Notes: generated from the sequence alone by a model not told the origin. A stretch of 21,239 nt of DNA from Betaproteobacteria bacterium (GCA_016873905.1 VGVU01000009.1:1-21239); one strand, 5' to 3'; shown: positions 13,757 through 21,239, numbered from the stretch's first letter. A program made the numbers and translations.

Positions 13757-14143
13757 CTAGGCCGGCAGGTGTTCCTCGATAAACTGACGCACAAAGGCCT
13801 CTGGCTTGGCACTGTGGAACCGCGCCACCTCAACGCCGTTAACAAACATCAACACCGTCGGAAAACCACGGCAGCCATAACGGCCCGCCAGCTTCATGTT
13901 CTCGTCCTCATCGGTCTCCACCTTGGCCAGACGCACCCGACCCTCATAGCTCGGAATCACCCGTTGCAAGATCGGCGACAAGGCATGGCAAGGACCACAC
14001 CATTCGGCCCAGAAATCAACCAGCACAGCATGCTGATGCGAGGCCTCAATCACATCACGCTCGAAATGCGTGAGGTCGGTATCGAAGATCAACGCATCCG
14101 TCACAAGGCGCGTATGGGCGTGATCATGATGTTGCAAGGACAT
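13757..14143 (-). CDS. Thioredoxin-domain protein
   Basis: The 128 residues contain a thioredoxin fold with active site WAEWCGPCHALSPIL (C49, C52) and the cis-proline loop GFPTVLMFVNG. It can be expected to reduce disulfides in the cytoplasm. It has about 18 extra N-terminal residues relative to TrxA (LQHHDHAHTRLVTDALIFDT), His-rich but without a signal peptide. The start shares one base with the typA stop (TAATG), so it is translated after typA. It is probably an accessory thioredoxin, not the main trxA, which is usually monocistronic. Confidence 0.92.
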   Translation of the reverse strand: MSLQHHDHAHTRLVTDALIFDTDLTHFERDVIEASHQHAVLVDFWAEWCGPCHALSPILQRVIPSYEGRVRLAKVETDEDENMKLAGRYGCRGFPTVLMFVNGVEVARFHSAKPEAFVRQFIEEHLPA

Positions 14144-15984
14144 TAGAGTGTCCCCCGGGCCGCGCGCTTGCGCTCGTGCTCGTCCAGATGGCGCTTGCGG
14201 ATGCGGATGGTCTTGGGCGTGATCTCAACCAGCTCATCATCGGCGATGAATTCGATCGCGGACTCCAGCGTCAGGGCGATAGGCGGCACCAGGCGAACGG
14301 CCTCATCGGTGCCGGAGGCGCGCACATTGGTGAGTTGCTTGCCCTTGACCGGGTTGACGATCAAATCGTTCTCGCGCGAGTGGATGCCAATGACCATGCC
14401 TTCGTACAGCTTGTCGCCAGGATTAACAAACATGCGGCCGCGATCTTGCAGCTTCCACAAGGCATACGCCACGGCCTCGCCGTTCTCTTGCGAGATCAGC
14501 ACGCCGTTGCGGCGCTCGGCCACGCCCCCTTCACGCACCGGGGCGTATTCGTCGAATACATGGCTCATCAGACCGGTACCGCGCGTCATGTTCATGAACT
14601 CGCCCTGGAAACCGATCAGGCCCCGGGCCGGGATGTGGTATTCGATGCGCACGCGACCACGGCCGTCCGGCACCATGTCCACCAGATCACCGCGACGCAG
14701 GCCGAGGCTTTCCATCACCCCGCCCTGATGGCCCTCTTCGACATCGACAGAGAGCTGTTCAAACGGCTCATATTCTTCGCCATTAACGATTTTCTTGACC
14801 ACGCGCGGACGGCCCACGGCCATCTCAAAGCCTTCGCGGCGCATGTTTTCGATCAAGATGGAGAGGTGTAATTCACCGCGACCCGAGACATCAAACACAT
14901 CGGATTCCGCCGTGTCATGGACGCGCAGCGCCATATTGGTCAAGAGTTCCTTGTGCAGTCGATCGCGAATCTGGCGGCTGGTGACAAACTTGCCCTCGGT
15001 ACCGGCGAGCGGGCTGGAGTTGACCATAAACTGCATCGAGAGGGTCGGTTCGTCAATCTTCAGCAGCGGCAGGATCTGCGGCTGTTCAAGATCGGTAATG
15101 GTCGCGCCCAGCACCAGGTCTTCAATGCCCGTGATCTGCACGATGTCACCCGCGACGCCTTCATCGAGCTCGACCTTGCTCAAGCCCTGATAACCAAATA
15201 CCTGACCCACCTTGGCCTTGATCGGCGTGCGCTCGTGTTCGCGCATCTCTTCTTCGGTACCAAAGCCCACCAACACCTGCTGGCCGGTCTTGACGCTGCC
15301 CTGCTTGATGCGTCCCACGCCGATACGGCCGACATAGGACGAGTAATCCAGCGCGGAGATTTGCAGTTGCAGCGGGGCATCTTCAACGATGGTCGGCGCC
15401 GGCACATGTTCGAGCACGGTTTCGAACAGCGGCTTCATATCGACACGCGGCGCATCCAACCCCAGCGCCGCCCAACCATTGAGTCCGGAGGCATAGACGA
15501 TGGGAAAGTCCATCTGCTCGTCGGTGGCGCCCAGCTTGTCAAACAAATCGAAGGTCAGGTTCACCGCATTTTCGGCATCGGCGCCATCCCGATCCACCTT
15601 GTTGACCACGACGATGGGACGCAGCCCCAGAGCCAGCGCCTTCTTGGTCACAAAACGGGTCTGCGGCATCGGCCCTTCAACGGCATCGACCAGCAGCAAG
15701 ACCCCATCGACCATGCCCAGAACGCGCTCGACCTCACCGCCGAAGTCAGCGTGACCCGGGGTGTCCACGATATTGATATGCGTGCCTTCATAATCCACCG
15801 CCGTGTTCTTGGACAGGATGGTGATGCCACGCTCCTTTTCCAGATCGTTGGAGTCCATAACCCGTTCGGAGACTTGCTGGTGTGCGGCAAAGGTGCCGGA
15901 TTGACGCAGCAACTGGTCAACCAGCGTCGTCTTGCCATGGTCCACATGGGCGATAATGGCGATGTTGCGTAAGGCGCGAGACAT
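14143..15984 (-). CDS. typA: Ribosome-associated translational GTPase TypA/BipA
   Basis: BipA is an EF-G-like GTPase that helps 50S assembly and stress or low-temperature growth. The 613 residues show G1 AHVDHGKTTLVDQLL, G2 region ERGITILSKNTAV, G3 DTPGHADFGGEVERVL and G4 VVNKVDRDGAD. The later domains include the BipA C-terminal blocks GQVFGYQGLSKVELDEGVAG and HIPARGLIGFQGEFMNMTRG. Full length and intact. A short leader (about 22 bases) is predicted, because the extended -10 lies in the loop of the upstream terminator. It leads a two-gene operon with the thioredoxin. Confidence 0.98.
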   Translation of the reverse strand: MSRALRNIAIIAHVDHGKTTLVDQLLRQSGTFAAHQQVSERVMDSNDLEKERGITILSKNTAVDYEGTHINIVDTPGHADFGGEVERVLGMVDGVLLLVDAVEGPMPQTRFVTKKALALGLRPIVVVNKVDRDGADAENAVNLTFDLFDKLGATDEQMDFPIVYASGLNGWAALGLDAPRVDMKPLFETVLEHVPAPTIVEDAPLQLQISALDYSSYVGRIGVGRIKQGSVKTGQQVLVGFGTEEEMREHERTPIKAKVGQVFGYQGLSKVELDEGVAGDIVQITGIEDLVLGATITDLEQPQILPLLKIDEPTLSMQFMVNSSPLAGTEGKFVTSRQIRDRLHKELLTNMALRVHDTAESDVFDVSGRGELHLSILIENMRREGFEMAVGRPRVVKKIVNGEEYEPFEQLSVDVEEGHQGGVMESLGLRRGDLVDMVPDGRGRVRIEYHIPARGLIGFQGEFMNMTRGTGLMSHVFDEYAPVREGGVAERRNGVLISQENGEAVAYALWKLQDRGRMFVNPGDKLYEGMVIGIHSRENDLIVNPVKGKQLTNVRASGTDEAVRLVPPIALTLESAIEFIADDELVEITPKTIRIRKRHLDEHERKRAARGTL

Positions 15985-16000
15985 GAAGCACTTTCAATAG

Positions 16001-16029
16001 AAAAAGACCGCGGATTCTATCACGCGGTC
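16001..16029 (-). terminator. Intrinsic terminator of the 36-codon gene
   Basis: On the minus strand GACCGCG (16029-16023) pairs with CGCGGTC (16012-16006) across a 10-base loop, followed by TTTTT and CTATTG. It lies 45 bases after the small gene's stop and just before typA, so it separates the two transcripts. Confidence 0.8.
16014..16022 (-). promoter_or_regulatory. Extended -10 of typA, inside the terminator loop
   Basis: The minus-strand sequence TGATAGAAT (extended -10, TG-N-TAGAAT) occupies the loop of the hairpin at 16006-16029. Transcription would begin near 16007, at the 3' arm of the hairpin, giving a short leader to the typA ATG at 15984. No clear -35 was found. Confidence 0.5.
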
Positions 16030-16073
16030 TTGCCCGGATTGGCTAATTTCCGGTTATAGCCTTGGGTAAAACA

Positions 16074-16184
16074 TCAGATCGTGCGGATCAACCAGATAAG
16101 CAGGATATGCAACACCACTGCGATGGTCACGATATGAAAGACAGCCTTGTTTTCACTCTTGTTAAATGTGTCTTGAATGCTCAT
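16074..16184 (-). CDS. Small single-pass membrane protein, 36 residues, unknown
   Basis: A short gene begins with ATG at 16184, six bases after a perfect AGGAG, and stops with TGA at 16074. The product starts MSIQDTFNKSENK, a soluble polar end, and continues as one hydrophobic helix of about 19 residues (VFHIVTIAVVLHILLIWLI) ending in RTI. Two His lie in the helix. Size and layout are like small subunits or regulators of membrane complexes (CydX, AcrZ, CcoQ-like), but I do not recognise a family. The support is the SD, an upstream FNR-type box at proper spacing and a terminator just downstream, a complete transcription unit for one small protein. Confidence 0.75.
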   Translation of the reverse strand: MSIQDTFNKSENKAVFHIVTIAVVLHILLIWLIRTI

Positions 16185-16219
16185 GTGAAGCTCCTGAGGT
16201 TGTGGACGGAACAGCGCGC

Positions 16220-16261
16220 ATTGTCCTGATCCCGCAGACCCTTCACATTGACCTGCGTCAA
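16220..16261 (-). promoter_or_regulatory. FNR/ANR-type box and -10 for the 36-codon gene
   Basis: A perfect inverted repeat TTGAC-N4-GTCAA (16248-16261) resembles the FNR-family box (TTGAT-N4-ATCAA), with both halves carrying the C/G variant. On the minus strand it is followed by GACAAT (16225-16220), a fair -10. The predicted start near 16213 puts the box centre at -41.5, the class II activator position. It lies between the VWA gene stop and the small gene, so it can only serve the latter. Confidence 0.7.
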
Positions 16262-16271
16262 TTCCGTCGGC

Positions 16272-17537
16272 TTAGTTCAGTGCCACACGAATCCCGAACG
16301 GCACGGGGGCCTTTCCCTTCACCAGCCAGATTACCGGATACGGCGGCGCCCTCTTGGGAAACGGGCCTTCCGCGTCGGTAAAATAAAGCAGCACATCGGG
16401 GTTGGCCTGGCGTCGCTCCACCCAGTCAAACACCGGACGAAAATCGGTACCGCCGCCGGCCAATTCAGAAGGCAACTGCATGGGCTCCCAGGCCGCAAAA
16501 TGCCAGGGCGCCGCGGCGGCGATCTGGTCAGAACACGCCAGCAAATCAATCTCAGCCCGCACCTGGCCCTTGATGGCGTCGATCTCGGACAGGAACTCGC
16601 GCAGTTCTTCCGCCTGAATCGAGCCACTGGTATCCATCGCCACCACCAGATAGATCCCATGGCTATAAAGGCGCGGCAGGATCGAATCGGCCTCGCGGCG
16701 CGACGGGCGCTGAAAGCTGTAGTCGTCACGCGCGGCCTGAACCAGGTATTGCGCCAACACCGCCCGCCAGGAAAGCTGCGGCGCAATCAACTCGTCAACC
16801 ATACGCAGCATCGCTGCCGACAACTTACCCGCTTGTCGCGCCGATTGCGCAGCGGCGGCCAACCGGCTCTGCCATTGCTGCTCCAGGGCCTGCATCTCAG
16901 GAGATTGCGCAGAGGACTCTTCAAAGGACTGCGAAAGGGACCGCTGTTGCGATGCGTTCGCTTCACCGTCGGGGTCGCTACCCGTCTCAGCGGATGGCGA
17001 GTCGTCCGAATTCCCTTCCTTCGGCGGCGCACCCCCGGAGCCCTCACCCTGACTGCCCGATCCCTCGCTCCCGAACAGGTGGTCGTCCATCGGCTGTTCT
17101 TCGCTATCCTGATGCAGGATCGGATAGATCTCTTCCGCCGTCAGGCCGCGATATTTGGCATCGGTCAGCGCGTTGGCCGGGCCACGCAGATTTTCCTCAT
17201 CGAGAATCATGTTGACCGCGTAATCGCAGGCCACATCCCAGCGCTGCCTGTCGCGATGAATGCGCCGTGTGAAATGCAACAACGCACAGTGCATGGCCTC
17301 ATGGGCCAGCACAAACTGCGTCTGCTCCAGCGTCAAGCCGGCAATGTAATCCGCGTTGTAATAGAACGCCCGCGCATCCGTCGCCGTCGTCTTGCAGCGT
17401 GCCTTGTCCACCTCCGTCAGCGGCAAGTGCATGACCAGTGAGCCCAGGAAGGGCTGATCCAGAATCAGTCGGGTACGCGCGGCCGCCAGCTTGGTTTCAA
17501 TCTGGGGATCAACGACGCTTGGGGAACGCTCGGGCAT
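16272..17537 (-). CDS. Metallopeptidase-like / VWA domain protein (DUF2201 type)
   Basis: The 421-residue protein has an N-terminal zinc-peptidase-like domain with an HExxH motif (H79-E80-x-x-H83 in FVLAHEAMHCALLH). An acidic, Gly/Ser-rich linker at about 145-215 (DDHLFGSEGSGSQGEGSGGA) leads to a C-terminal VWA-like domain whose MIDAS start is D302-T-S-G-S (YLVVAMDTSGSIQAEE). Proteins of this kind are encoded with MoxR AAA+ ATPases, as here 25 bases downstream of one, and the pair is thought to act as a metal-cofactor or complex-assembly chaperone. No signal peptide. Substrate unknown. Confidence 0.88.
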   Translation of the reverse strand: MPERSPSVVDPQIETKLAAARTRLILDQPFLGSLVMHLPLTEVDKARCKTTATDARAFYYNADYIAGLTLEQTQFVLAHEAMHCALLHFTRRIHRDRQRWDVACDYAVNMILDEENLRGPANALTDAKYRGLTAEEIYPILHQDSEEQPMDDHLFGSEGSGSQGEGSGGAPPKEGNSDDSPSAETGSDPDGEANASQQRSLSQSFEESSAQSPEMQALEQQWQSRLAAAAQSARQAGKLSAAMLRMVDELIAPQLSWRAVLAQYLVQAARDDYSFQRPSRREADSILPRLYSHGIYLVVAMDTSGSIQAEELREFLSEIDAIKGQVRAEIDLLACSDQIAAAAPWHFAAWEPMQLPSELAGGGTDFRPVFDWVERRQANPDVLLYFTDAEGPFPKRAPPYPVIWLVKGKAPVPFGIRVALN

Positions 17538-17562
17538 CCTCGGCTAGCAAACAGGTAACGCG

Positions 17563-18618
17563 TTACGCGGCCGCCGTGGGCTTGAAGTCGTACAGCATCA
17601 GCTCCGCAACGCTGTTGGCCCAGTCGACAAATTCAGGCACGCCAAACAACGGTTTGCCAACCGCGCGATGGAGATCGGTCACCAGCATGACGCCCATCTC
17701 GCGCTGCGGGAAGCGCTTGGCATAGCGCAGGATGTGGCCCAGCGTGGTGACATCACCCTTGGCATCCCGCGCCCGCCGCACCAACGCCGCCGCCACGCCG
17801 TATTGCAGATCAATCCCTTTGGGCACCTCGGCGTCATGACCGGCCAGAATGGCGTCGATGTCCGGCAGCTTGGCCATGTTATCGAGATAGGCCTTCAGCT
17901 CTACGCCAGTGCCCTTGCCGACACAGGCCTGCAACGCATCGAGGAGCAGATCGGGGCGGTCGGCAAACTTTTGCAGGGCGCGGTGCGCATATTCCCAGGA
18001 GCGCGGACTGGGGAAAGCCACCGGGTTGTGCGCCGGATCGAAGCTGAACAGCAGGTCCGGACGGAAGCGCAGGAACGCCAGAATGCCGGTGTCGATGCCA
18101 TGGTCGAGCGCCCAGTCGATCCAGTCATCCAGCGACGCCTCGACCTCATAATGCGTGAACCGGTTAGCCAGCGGGGCGGGCATGGCGTAGGTCACCCCAC
18201 GGTCACCTTGCCGGTTGCCGGCAGCAAAAATCGCCCAGCCCTCGGGAATCTGGTACTCCCCCAAACGGCGGTCAAGGATGAGCTGATAGGCCGCGGCCGA
18301 AACGGTCGGTGGCGCGGCATTGATTTCGTCGAGAAACAAGATACCGGCCGGACCGTGGCGTTGGGCATCGGGCAACAGCGCCGGAATCGACCATTCAACA
18401 CCCTGCTCGGAACGGAAGGGAATACCGCGCAGATCGGTTGGCTCCATCTGGCTCAAACGAATATCAATGAGCGGGACACCGTGCCGCGCGGCGATGCCAG
18501 CAATGATCTGCGACTTGCCCACGCCCGGCGGGCCCCACAACATGACCGGAGTGTGATGTCCGGCCACACAACTCATAAATTCGCGATCGAGAATGGCTTC
18601 GATGTGAGATGGGCGCAT
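17563..18618 (-). CDS. MoxR-family AAA+ ATPase
   Basis: The 351 residues have Walker A GPPGVGKS (29-36), Walker B ILFLDEIN (93-100), and sensor 1 in GWAIFAAGNRQGDRG. The helix-2 region is QMEPTDLRGIPF and the arginine region APLANRFTHYEVEAS. The C-terminal lid is helical. MoxR ATPases remodel or activate partner enzymes together with a VWA protein, encoded next here. The start is 5 bases after the upstream gene's stop, so the three genes form one operon. Confidence 0.9.
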   Translation of the reverse strand: MRPSHIEAILDREFMSCVAGHHTPVMLWGPPGVGKSQIIAGIAARHGVPLIDIRLSQMEPTDLRGIPFRSEQGVEWSIPALLPDAQRHGPAGILFLDEINAAPPTVSAAAYQLILDRRLGEYQIPEGWAIFAAGNRQGDRGVTYAMPAPLANRFTHYEVEASLDDWIDWALDHGIDTGILAFLRFRPDLLFSFDPAHNPVAFPSPRSWEYAHRALQKFADRPDLLLDALQACVGKGTGVELKAYLDNMAKLPDIDAILAGHDAEVPKGIDLQYGVAAALVRRARDAKGDVTTLGHILRYAKRFPQREMGVMLVTDLHRAVGKPLFGVPEFVDWANSVAELMLYDFKPTAAA

Positions 18619-18623
18619 AGGGT

Positions 18624-19403
18624 TCAGGGGTCAGATAGCGAGTAACAGAGGCGGGCGGCGACACGGGTGGCTTGCAGGCGTTCCGCATCAATCACCTTGG
18701 GCCATAGGCGATAGGCCCGTGCACAGGCCTCAGGATTCGTAAATGCGGCGCGCTCCAGCGTGGCGCGTTCATGATCATCCAGCCCAGCGCACGCCAACAG
18801 CAAAGGCGCCAGGTGGCTATGATAATCGGCAATAGCCGAGTATTCCAGTAGGTTATTGCCGGACACGATCAAGGGCGCCGCCACCTCACCCGCGGCCAAC
18901 CAGCGTGTCCGCCGAGGCGCGCCCGCGCGGCTATTGATGGCCTCAGCTAACCAACTCACGTGCTGCGCCTGCGGCACGCCGGCCGCTCGCAAGGCCGCAG
19001 AATCAAAGCCCGTATAGGTCTCGACAAAGGGGTGCCAGAAGAGGTCGATCGCCTCGCCCGCGGCCAGCTCGCCCGACTGTGCTGCGCTGGCCAGCAAGGC
19101 CAGCGGTGCGCCCTCGGTATCCAGCAGCCAGCACTCGAGGGCATCGTCAGGGGCAAACGGGAGGTCCGGAAGCGCTTTCAGCCCTGCGCGCAGGCGTGGC
19201 GGCAGATCAATGCCGCGTGTCTGTCCGCGGCCCACCTCCCATACGCCGATGGGCCGCAACCAACCGTGACCGTCGTTGCCGTACAGATGCCAGGTCAGGC
19301 CGTCGCGCGATACGGCACTGGCTCCTTCAACCTCCACATACTGCGCCACCCCCCGAAACGGATTAAGGACGCGCCGGGCAAAATATCGAATAGACTCTGA
19401 CAT
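18624..19403 (-). CDS. Protein of unknown function in the MoxR/VWA operon
   Basis: The 259-residue protein begins MSESIRYFARRVLNPFRGVA. It is rich in Trp in its first half (WHLYGNDGHGWLRPIGVWEV), with an acidic block at about 80-100, and helical at the end (HLAPLLLACAGLDDHERATL then ACARAYRLWPKVIDAERLQA). No signal peptide, membrane helix, nucleotide motif or metal-binding motif is seen; it looks soluble and cytoplasmic. Because it leads the MoxR-VWA operon it may be the adaptor or client of that system, which is inference from position only. The ATG at 19403 abuts the divergent nnrD start codon (CATATG), and no good SD is seen. Confidence 0.75.
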   Translation of the reverse strand: MSESIRYFARRVLNPFRGVAQYVEVEGASAVSRDGLTWHLYGNDGHGWLRPIGVWEVGRGQTRGIDLPPRLRAGLKALPDLPFAPDDALECWLLDTEGAPLALLASAAQSGELAAGEAIDLFWHPFVETYTGFDSAALRAAGVPQAQHVSWLAEAINSRAGAPRRTRWLAAGEVAAPLIVSGNNLLEYSAIADYHSHLAPLLLACAGLDDHERATLERAAFTNPEACARAYRLWPKVIDAERLQATRVAARLCYSLSDP

Positions 19404-20246
19404 ATGGCGACGATACCGATTTCTTCCGCATTCATGCAAACCCCGCTGCCACCGCGACCTGACCAATGTCACAAAGGCGACTTCGGTAGCGTGGGTGTGA
19501 TCGGCGGTGCACCGGGCATGGCGGGTGCCGTGTTGCTCGCCGCCCGCGCGGCCCTGCACCTGGGGGCCGGACGCGTGTATGGCGGGCTGCTCGACACGCG
19601 CATCGGCGTCGATCCCATTGCGCCAGAATTGATGCTGACCACGCCGGAAACCGTTTTGACCTTGACGCCCCCCGGCTGTCTGGTTATCGGCCCTGGCCTG
19701 GGCCAGCATGCGCAGGCACTGACCCTGCTGAAGGCCGCCCTGAAAAGCGCGCTTCCGCTCCTGATGGATGCCGATGCCTTGAATCTGCTCTCCGCACACC
19801 CGGTACTGATGCGGCAGGTCGCGCAACGCGAGGCGGCGACCCTGCTCACCCCGCATCCTGGCGAGGCCGCGCGCCTGCTCGGAACCACAACCGATGCCGT
19901 GCAGGCCGACCGCGAGACCGCGGTGCGCGCGCTGCACCAGCAAAGCCGCGGTATCGTCGTTCTCAAGGGTGCCGGCACCCTGATCGACGATGGCCACACG
20001 GTCTGGAAGAACACCAGCGGCAATCCCGGCCTGGCCGCGCCGGGCATGGGCGATATCCTGGCCGGCATGATCGCCGCGCTCATCGCCCAAGGTGCCAATC
20101 CAGCGACCGCCGCCGGCTTCGGGGTCTGGTTGCATGGCCACGCCGCCGATCAATGCATTGCCAACGGTATCGGCCCGCTGGGACTGACGGCCAGCGAAGT
20201 GGTCACTTGTGCGCGGTCATTGCTAAATACCCCAAAATTAGGATAG
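19404..20246 (+). CDS. nnrD: ADP-dependent (S)-NAD(P)H-hydrate dehydratase, stand-alone
   Basis: NnrD repairs hydrated NADH and NADPH using ADP. The ribokinase-like fold shows GDFGSVGVIGGAPGMAGAVL at about 25-44, the motifs MDADALNLLS, LLTPHPGEAARLLG, GIVVLKGAGTLIDDG, and the catalytic loop NPGLAAPGMGDILAGM, with Asp as expected in GMGD. At 280 residues it has only the D domain; the epimerase domain (NnrE) is not fused and not in the window. The ATG at 19404 directly touches the divergent start codon; an ATG at 19434 (MQTPLPPRP) is an alternative that still keeps all motifs. The following gene starts 39 bases later on the same strand. Confidence 0.93.
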   Translation: MATIPISSAFMQTPLPPRPDQCHKGDFGSVGVIGGAPGMAGAVLLAARAALHLGAGRVYGGLLDTRIGVDPIAPELMLTTPETVLTLTPPGCLVIGPGLGQHAQALTLLKAALKSALPLLMDADALNLLSAHPVLMRQVAQREAATLLTPHPGEAARLLGTTTDAVQADRETAVRALHQQSRGIVVLKGAGTLIDDGHTVWKNTSGNPGLAAPGMGDILAGMIAALIAQGANPATAAGFGVWLHGHAADQCIANGIGPLGLTASEVVTCARSLLNTPKLG

Positions 20247-20285
20247 CCTTATCCGCATACATCCTAAAACAGCCCTCTCGAACCC

Positions 20286-21239
20286 ATGTCCCATAAACAC
20301 CCTGTCATCGCTGTCACCGGTTCTTCCGCCGCCGGCACGACGATGGTTCGCACCGCCTTTGCTGACCTCTTCCGGCGCGAATCAATCAATGCCTTTTTTG
20401 TCGAAGGCAACAGCTTCCGCCGCTATGACCGCGACGAGATGAAACGGGTCGTCAGCGAATCACGCAAGACCGCACATCCCCTCTCGCATTTCGGCCCGGA
20501 AACCAATCTATTCGACCGCCTGGAAGGCTTGTTCCGCGAATACTCACGCACCGGCACCGGCATCTACCGCCACTACGCCGAGAGTCACCGCGATAGCGAA
20601 CGCTACGGCGTAGCGCGTGGCCGTTTCACCCCTTGGAACGATATCCCGCCCGGCACCGACCTGTTGTTCTACGAGGGGCTGCACGGCGGTGTCATTCAAA
20701 GCACCTGGAGCCACCGACGGCTCTCGGAATCGCATAATCCCATGGTCATCAAGGCCCGCCAGACGGCCGAACAGGTCCATGACAGTGGTGTTGATGTAGC
20801 CCAATGGGTGGATCTTTTGATCGGCGTCACCCCCATCATCAACCTCGAGTGGATACAAAAGATCCAGCGCGACTGCGCCGAAAAAGGATCTTCACGCGAA
20901 GGGGTTGTCGACACCATCCTGCGCCGTCTGGAAGACTATACGCGCTACATCACGCCGCAATTCTCGCTGACCGATATCAACTTTCAGCGGGTCCCCACGG
21001 TGGATACTTCCAACCCCTTCATCGCGCGCGCCGTCCCGACGCTCGACGAGAGCTTTGTCGTCGTGCGTTTCCGTGAACCGAAGCGGTTCAATTTCAAGGA
21101 TCTGCTACAACGCATCGAAGGCGCATTCATGTCGCGCCCGAATACGCTGGTTGTCCCGGGCGGAAAAATGCACCTCGCCATCGAGACCATCTGCGCGCCG
21201 CTGGTTCACGAACTGGTTGAAAAGATGCGGCAGCGCTAA
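20286..21239 (+). CDS. prk: Phosphoribulokinase-family protein with altered active site
   Basis: Phosphoribulokinase makes ribulose 1,5-bisphosphate from ribulose 5-phosphate and ATP. Family blocks are clear: P-loop region TGSSAAGTT, HFGPETN, FTPWNDIPPGTDLLFYEGLH, NLEWIQKIQRDCAEKG, FSLTDINFQRVPTVDTSNPF and VVPGGKMHLAIE. But the catalytic base Asp42 of characterised class I enzymes is Asn here (EGNSFRRYDR instead of EGDxFHRxDR). The next His (45) is Arg, the P-loop Gly is Ala, and about 28 residues are inserted at 138-168 (STWSHRRLSESHNPMVIK). Length is 317 against about 290. Asp in IQRD and Arg49 are kept. It may be a paralogue with different or weak activity. The stop codon ends exactly at the window edge. 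Confidence 0.88.
   Translation: MSHKHPVIAVTGSSAAGTTMVRTAFADLFRRESINAFFVEGNSFRRYDRDEMKRVVSESRKTAHPLSHFGPETNLFDRLEGLFREYSRTGTGIYRHYAESHRDSERYGVARGRFTPWNDIPPGTDLLFYEGLHGGVIQSTWSHRRLSESHNPMVIKARQTAEQVHDSGVDVAQWVDLLIGVTPIINLEWIQKIQRDCAEKGSSREGVVDTILRRLEDYTRYITPQFSLTDINFQRVPTVDTSNPFIARAVPTLDESFVVVRFREPKRFNFKDLLQRIEGAFMSRPNTLVVPGGKMHLAIETICAPLVHELVEKMRQR

Noticed and set aside
14917..15972. Long open frame on the plus strand opposite typA (351 codons)
   Set aside because: It mirrors typA codon structure, shows no family motifs and has no promoter or SD of its own.
19404..20153. Upstream extension of the unknown minus-strand gene through nnrD
   Set aside because: The added part is antisense to clear nnrD motifs; the product more plausibly starts at 19403.
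20248..20261. Small hairpin GGATA/TATCC between nnrD and prk
   Set aside because: A 5-bp AT-rich stem without a U-tract; too weak to be called a terminator.

Overview
The window comes from a proteobacterial chromosome. The run ndk-rlmN-rodZ-ispG-hisS-yfgM-bamB is a core order of beta- and gammaproteobacteria. The YfgM N-terminus, the accA-tilS pair and the high GC content lean towards a betaproteobacterium of the Nitrosomonadales type, but this is inference from remembered gene order, not a placement. Most of the DNA is housekeeping and densely packed, with overlapping start and stop codons. The assignments below rest on motifs read by eye; no database search was possible.

Layout. Positions 1-6126 (minus strand) form one operon transcribed ndk > rlmN > rodZ > ispG > hisS > yfgM > bamB, with bamB cut by the window edge. 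It covers nucleotide balance, rRNA/tRNA methylation, cell shape, isoprenoid synthesis, histidyl-tRNA charging and envelope assembly. Its leader holds a terminator-like hairpin, and a GC-rich REP-like palindrome lies at the ndk/rlmN junction. Positions 6127-8082 are the one clearly accessory stretch. It holds a truncated BrxA/DUF1819-like remnant, a two-gene 'mobile mystery protein' A/B module (HTH regulator plus Fic protein) behind three evenly phased TTGC-N8-GCAA operators, and a second coding remnant. A solitary pilT-like gene follows, with a promoter that predicts a leaderless mRNA.

Positions 9102-12037 (minus) form an operon bcp > slyD > accA > tilS, divergent from roxA (plus). A tiny Ala-Pro repeat lipoprotein gene follows roxA and ends in a strong bidirectional terminator. 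It faces typA > trx (minus). Upstream of typA lies a 36-codon membrane-protein gene with its own FNR-type box, SD and terminator. Positions 16272-19403 (minus) carry an unknown gene, a MoxR AAA+ ATPase and a metallopeptidase-like/VWA protein. The window ends with nnrD and a phosphoribulokinase-family gene (plus).

The most interesting items are: (1) the phosphoribulokinase homologue, in which the position of the catalytic base Asp42 is Asn, two nearby His positions are changed, and about 28 residues are inserted; (2) the FNR-box-driven 36-residue membrane protein; (3) the three-operator array, repeated at exactly 33 bp, in front of the mystery A/B module; (4) the collapsed BREX-like remnant next to it.
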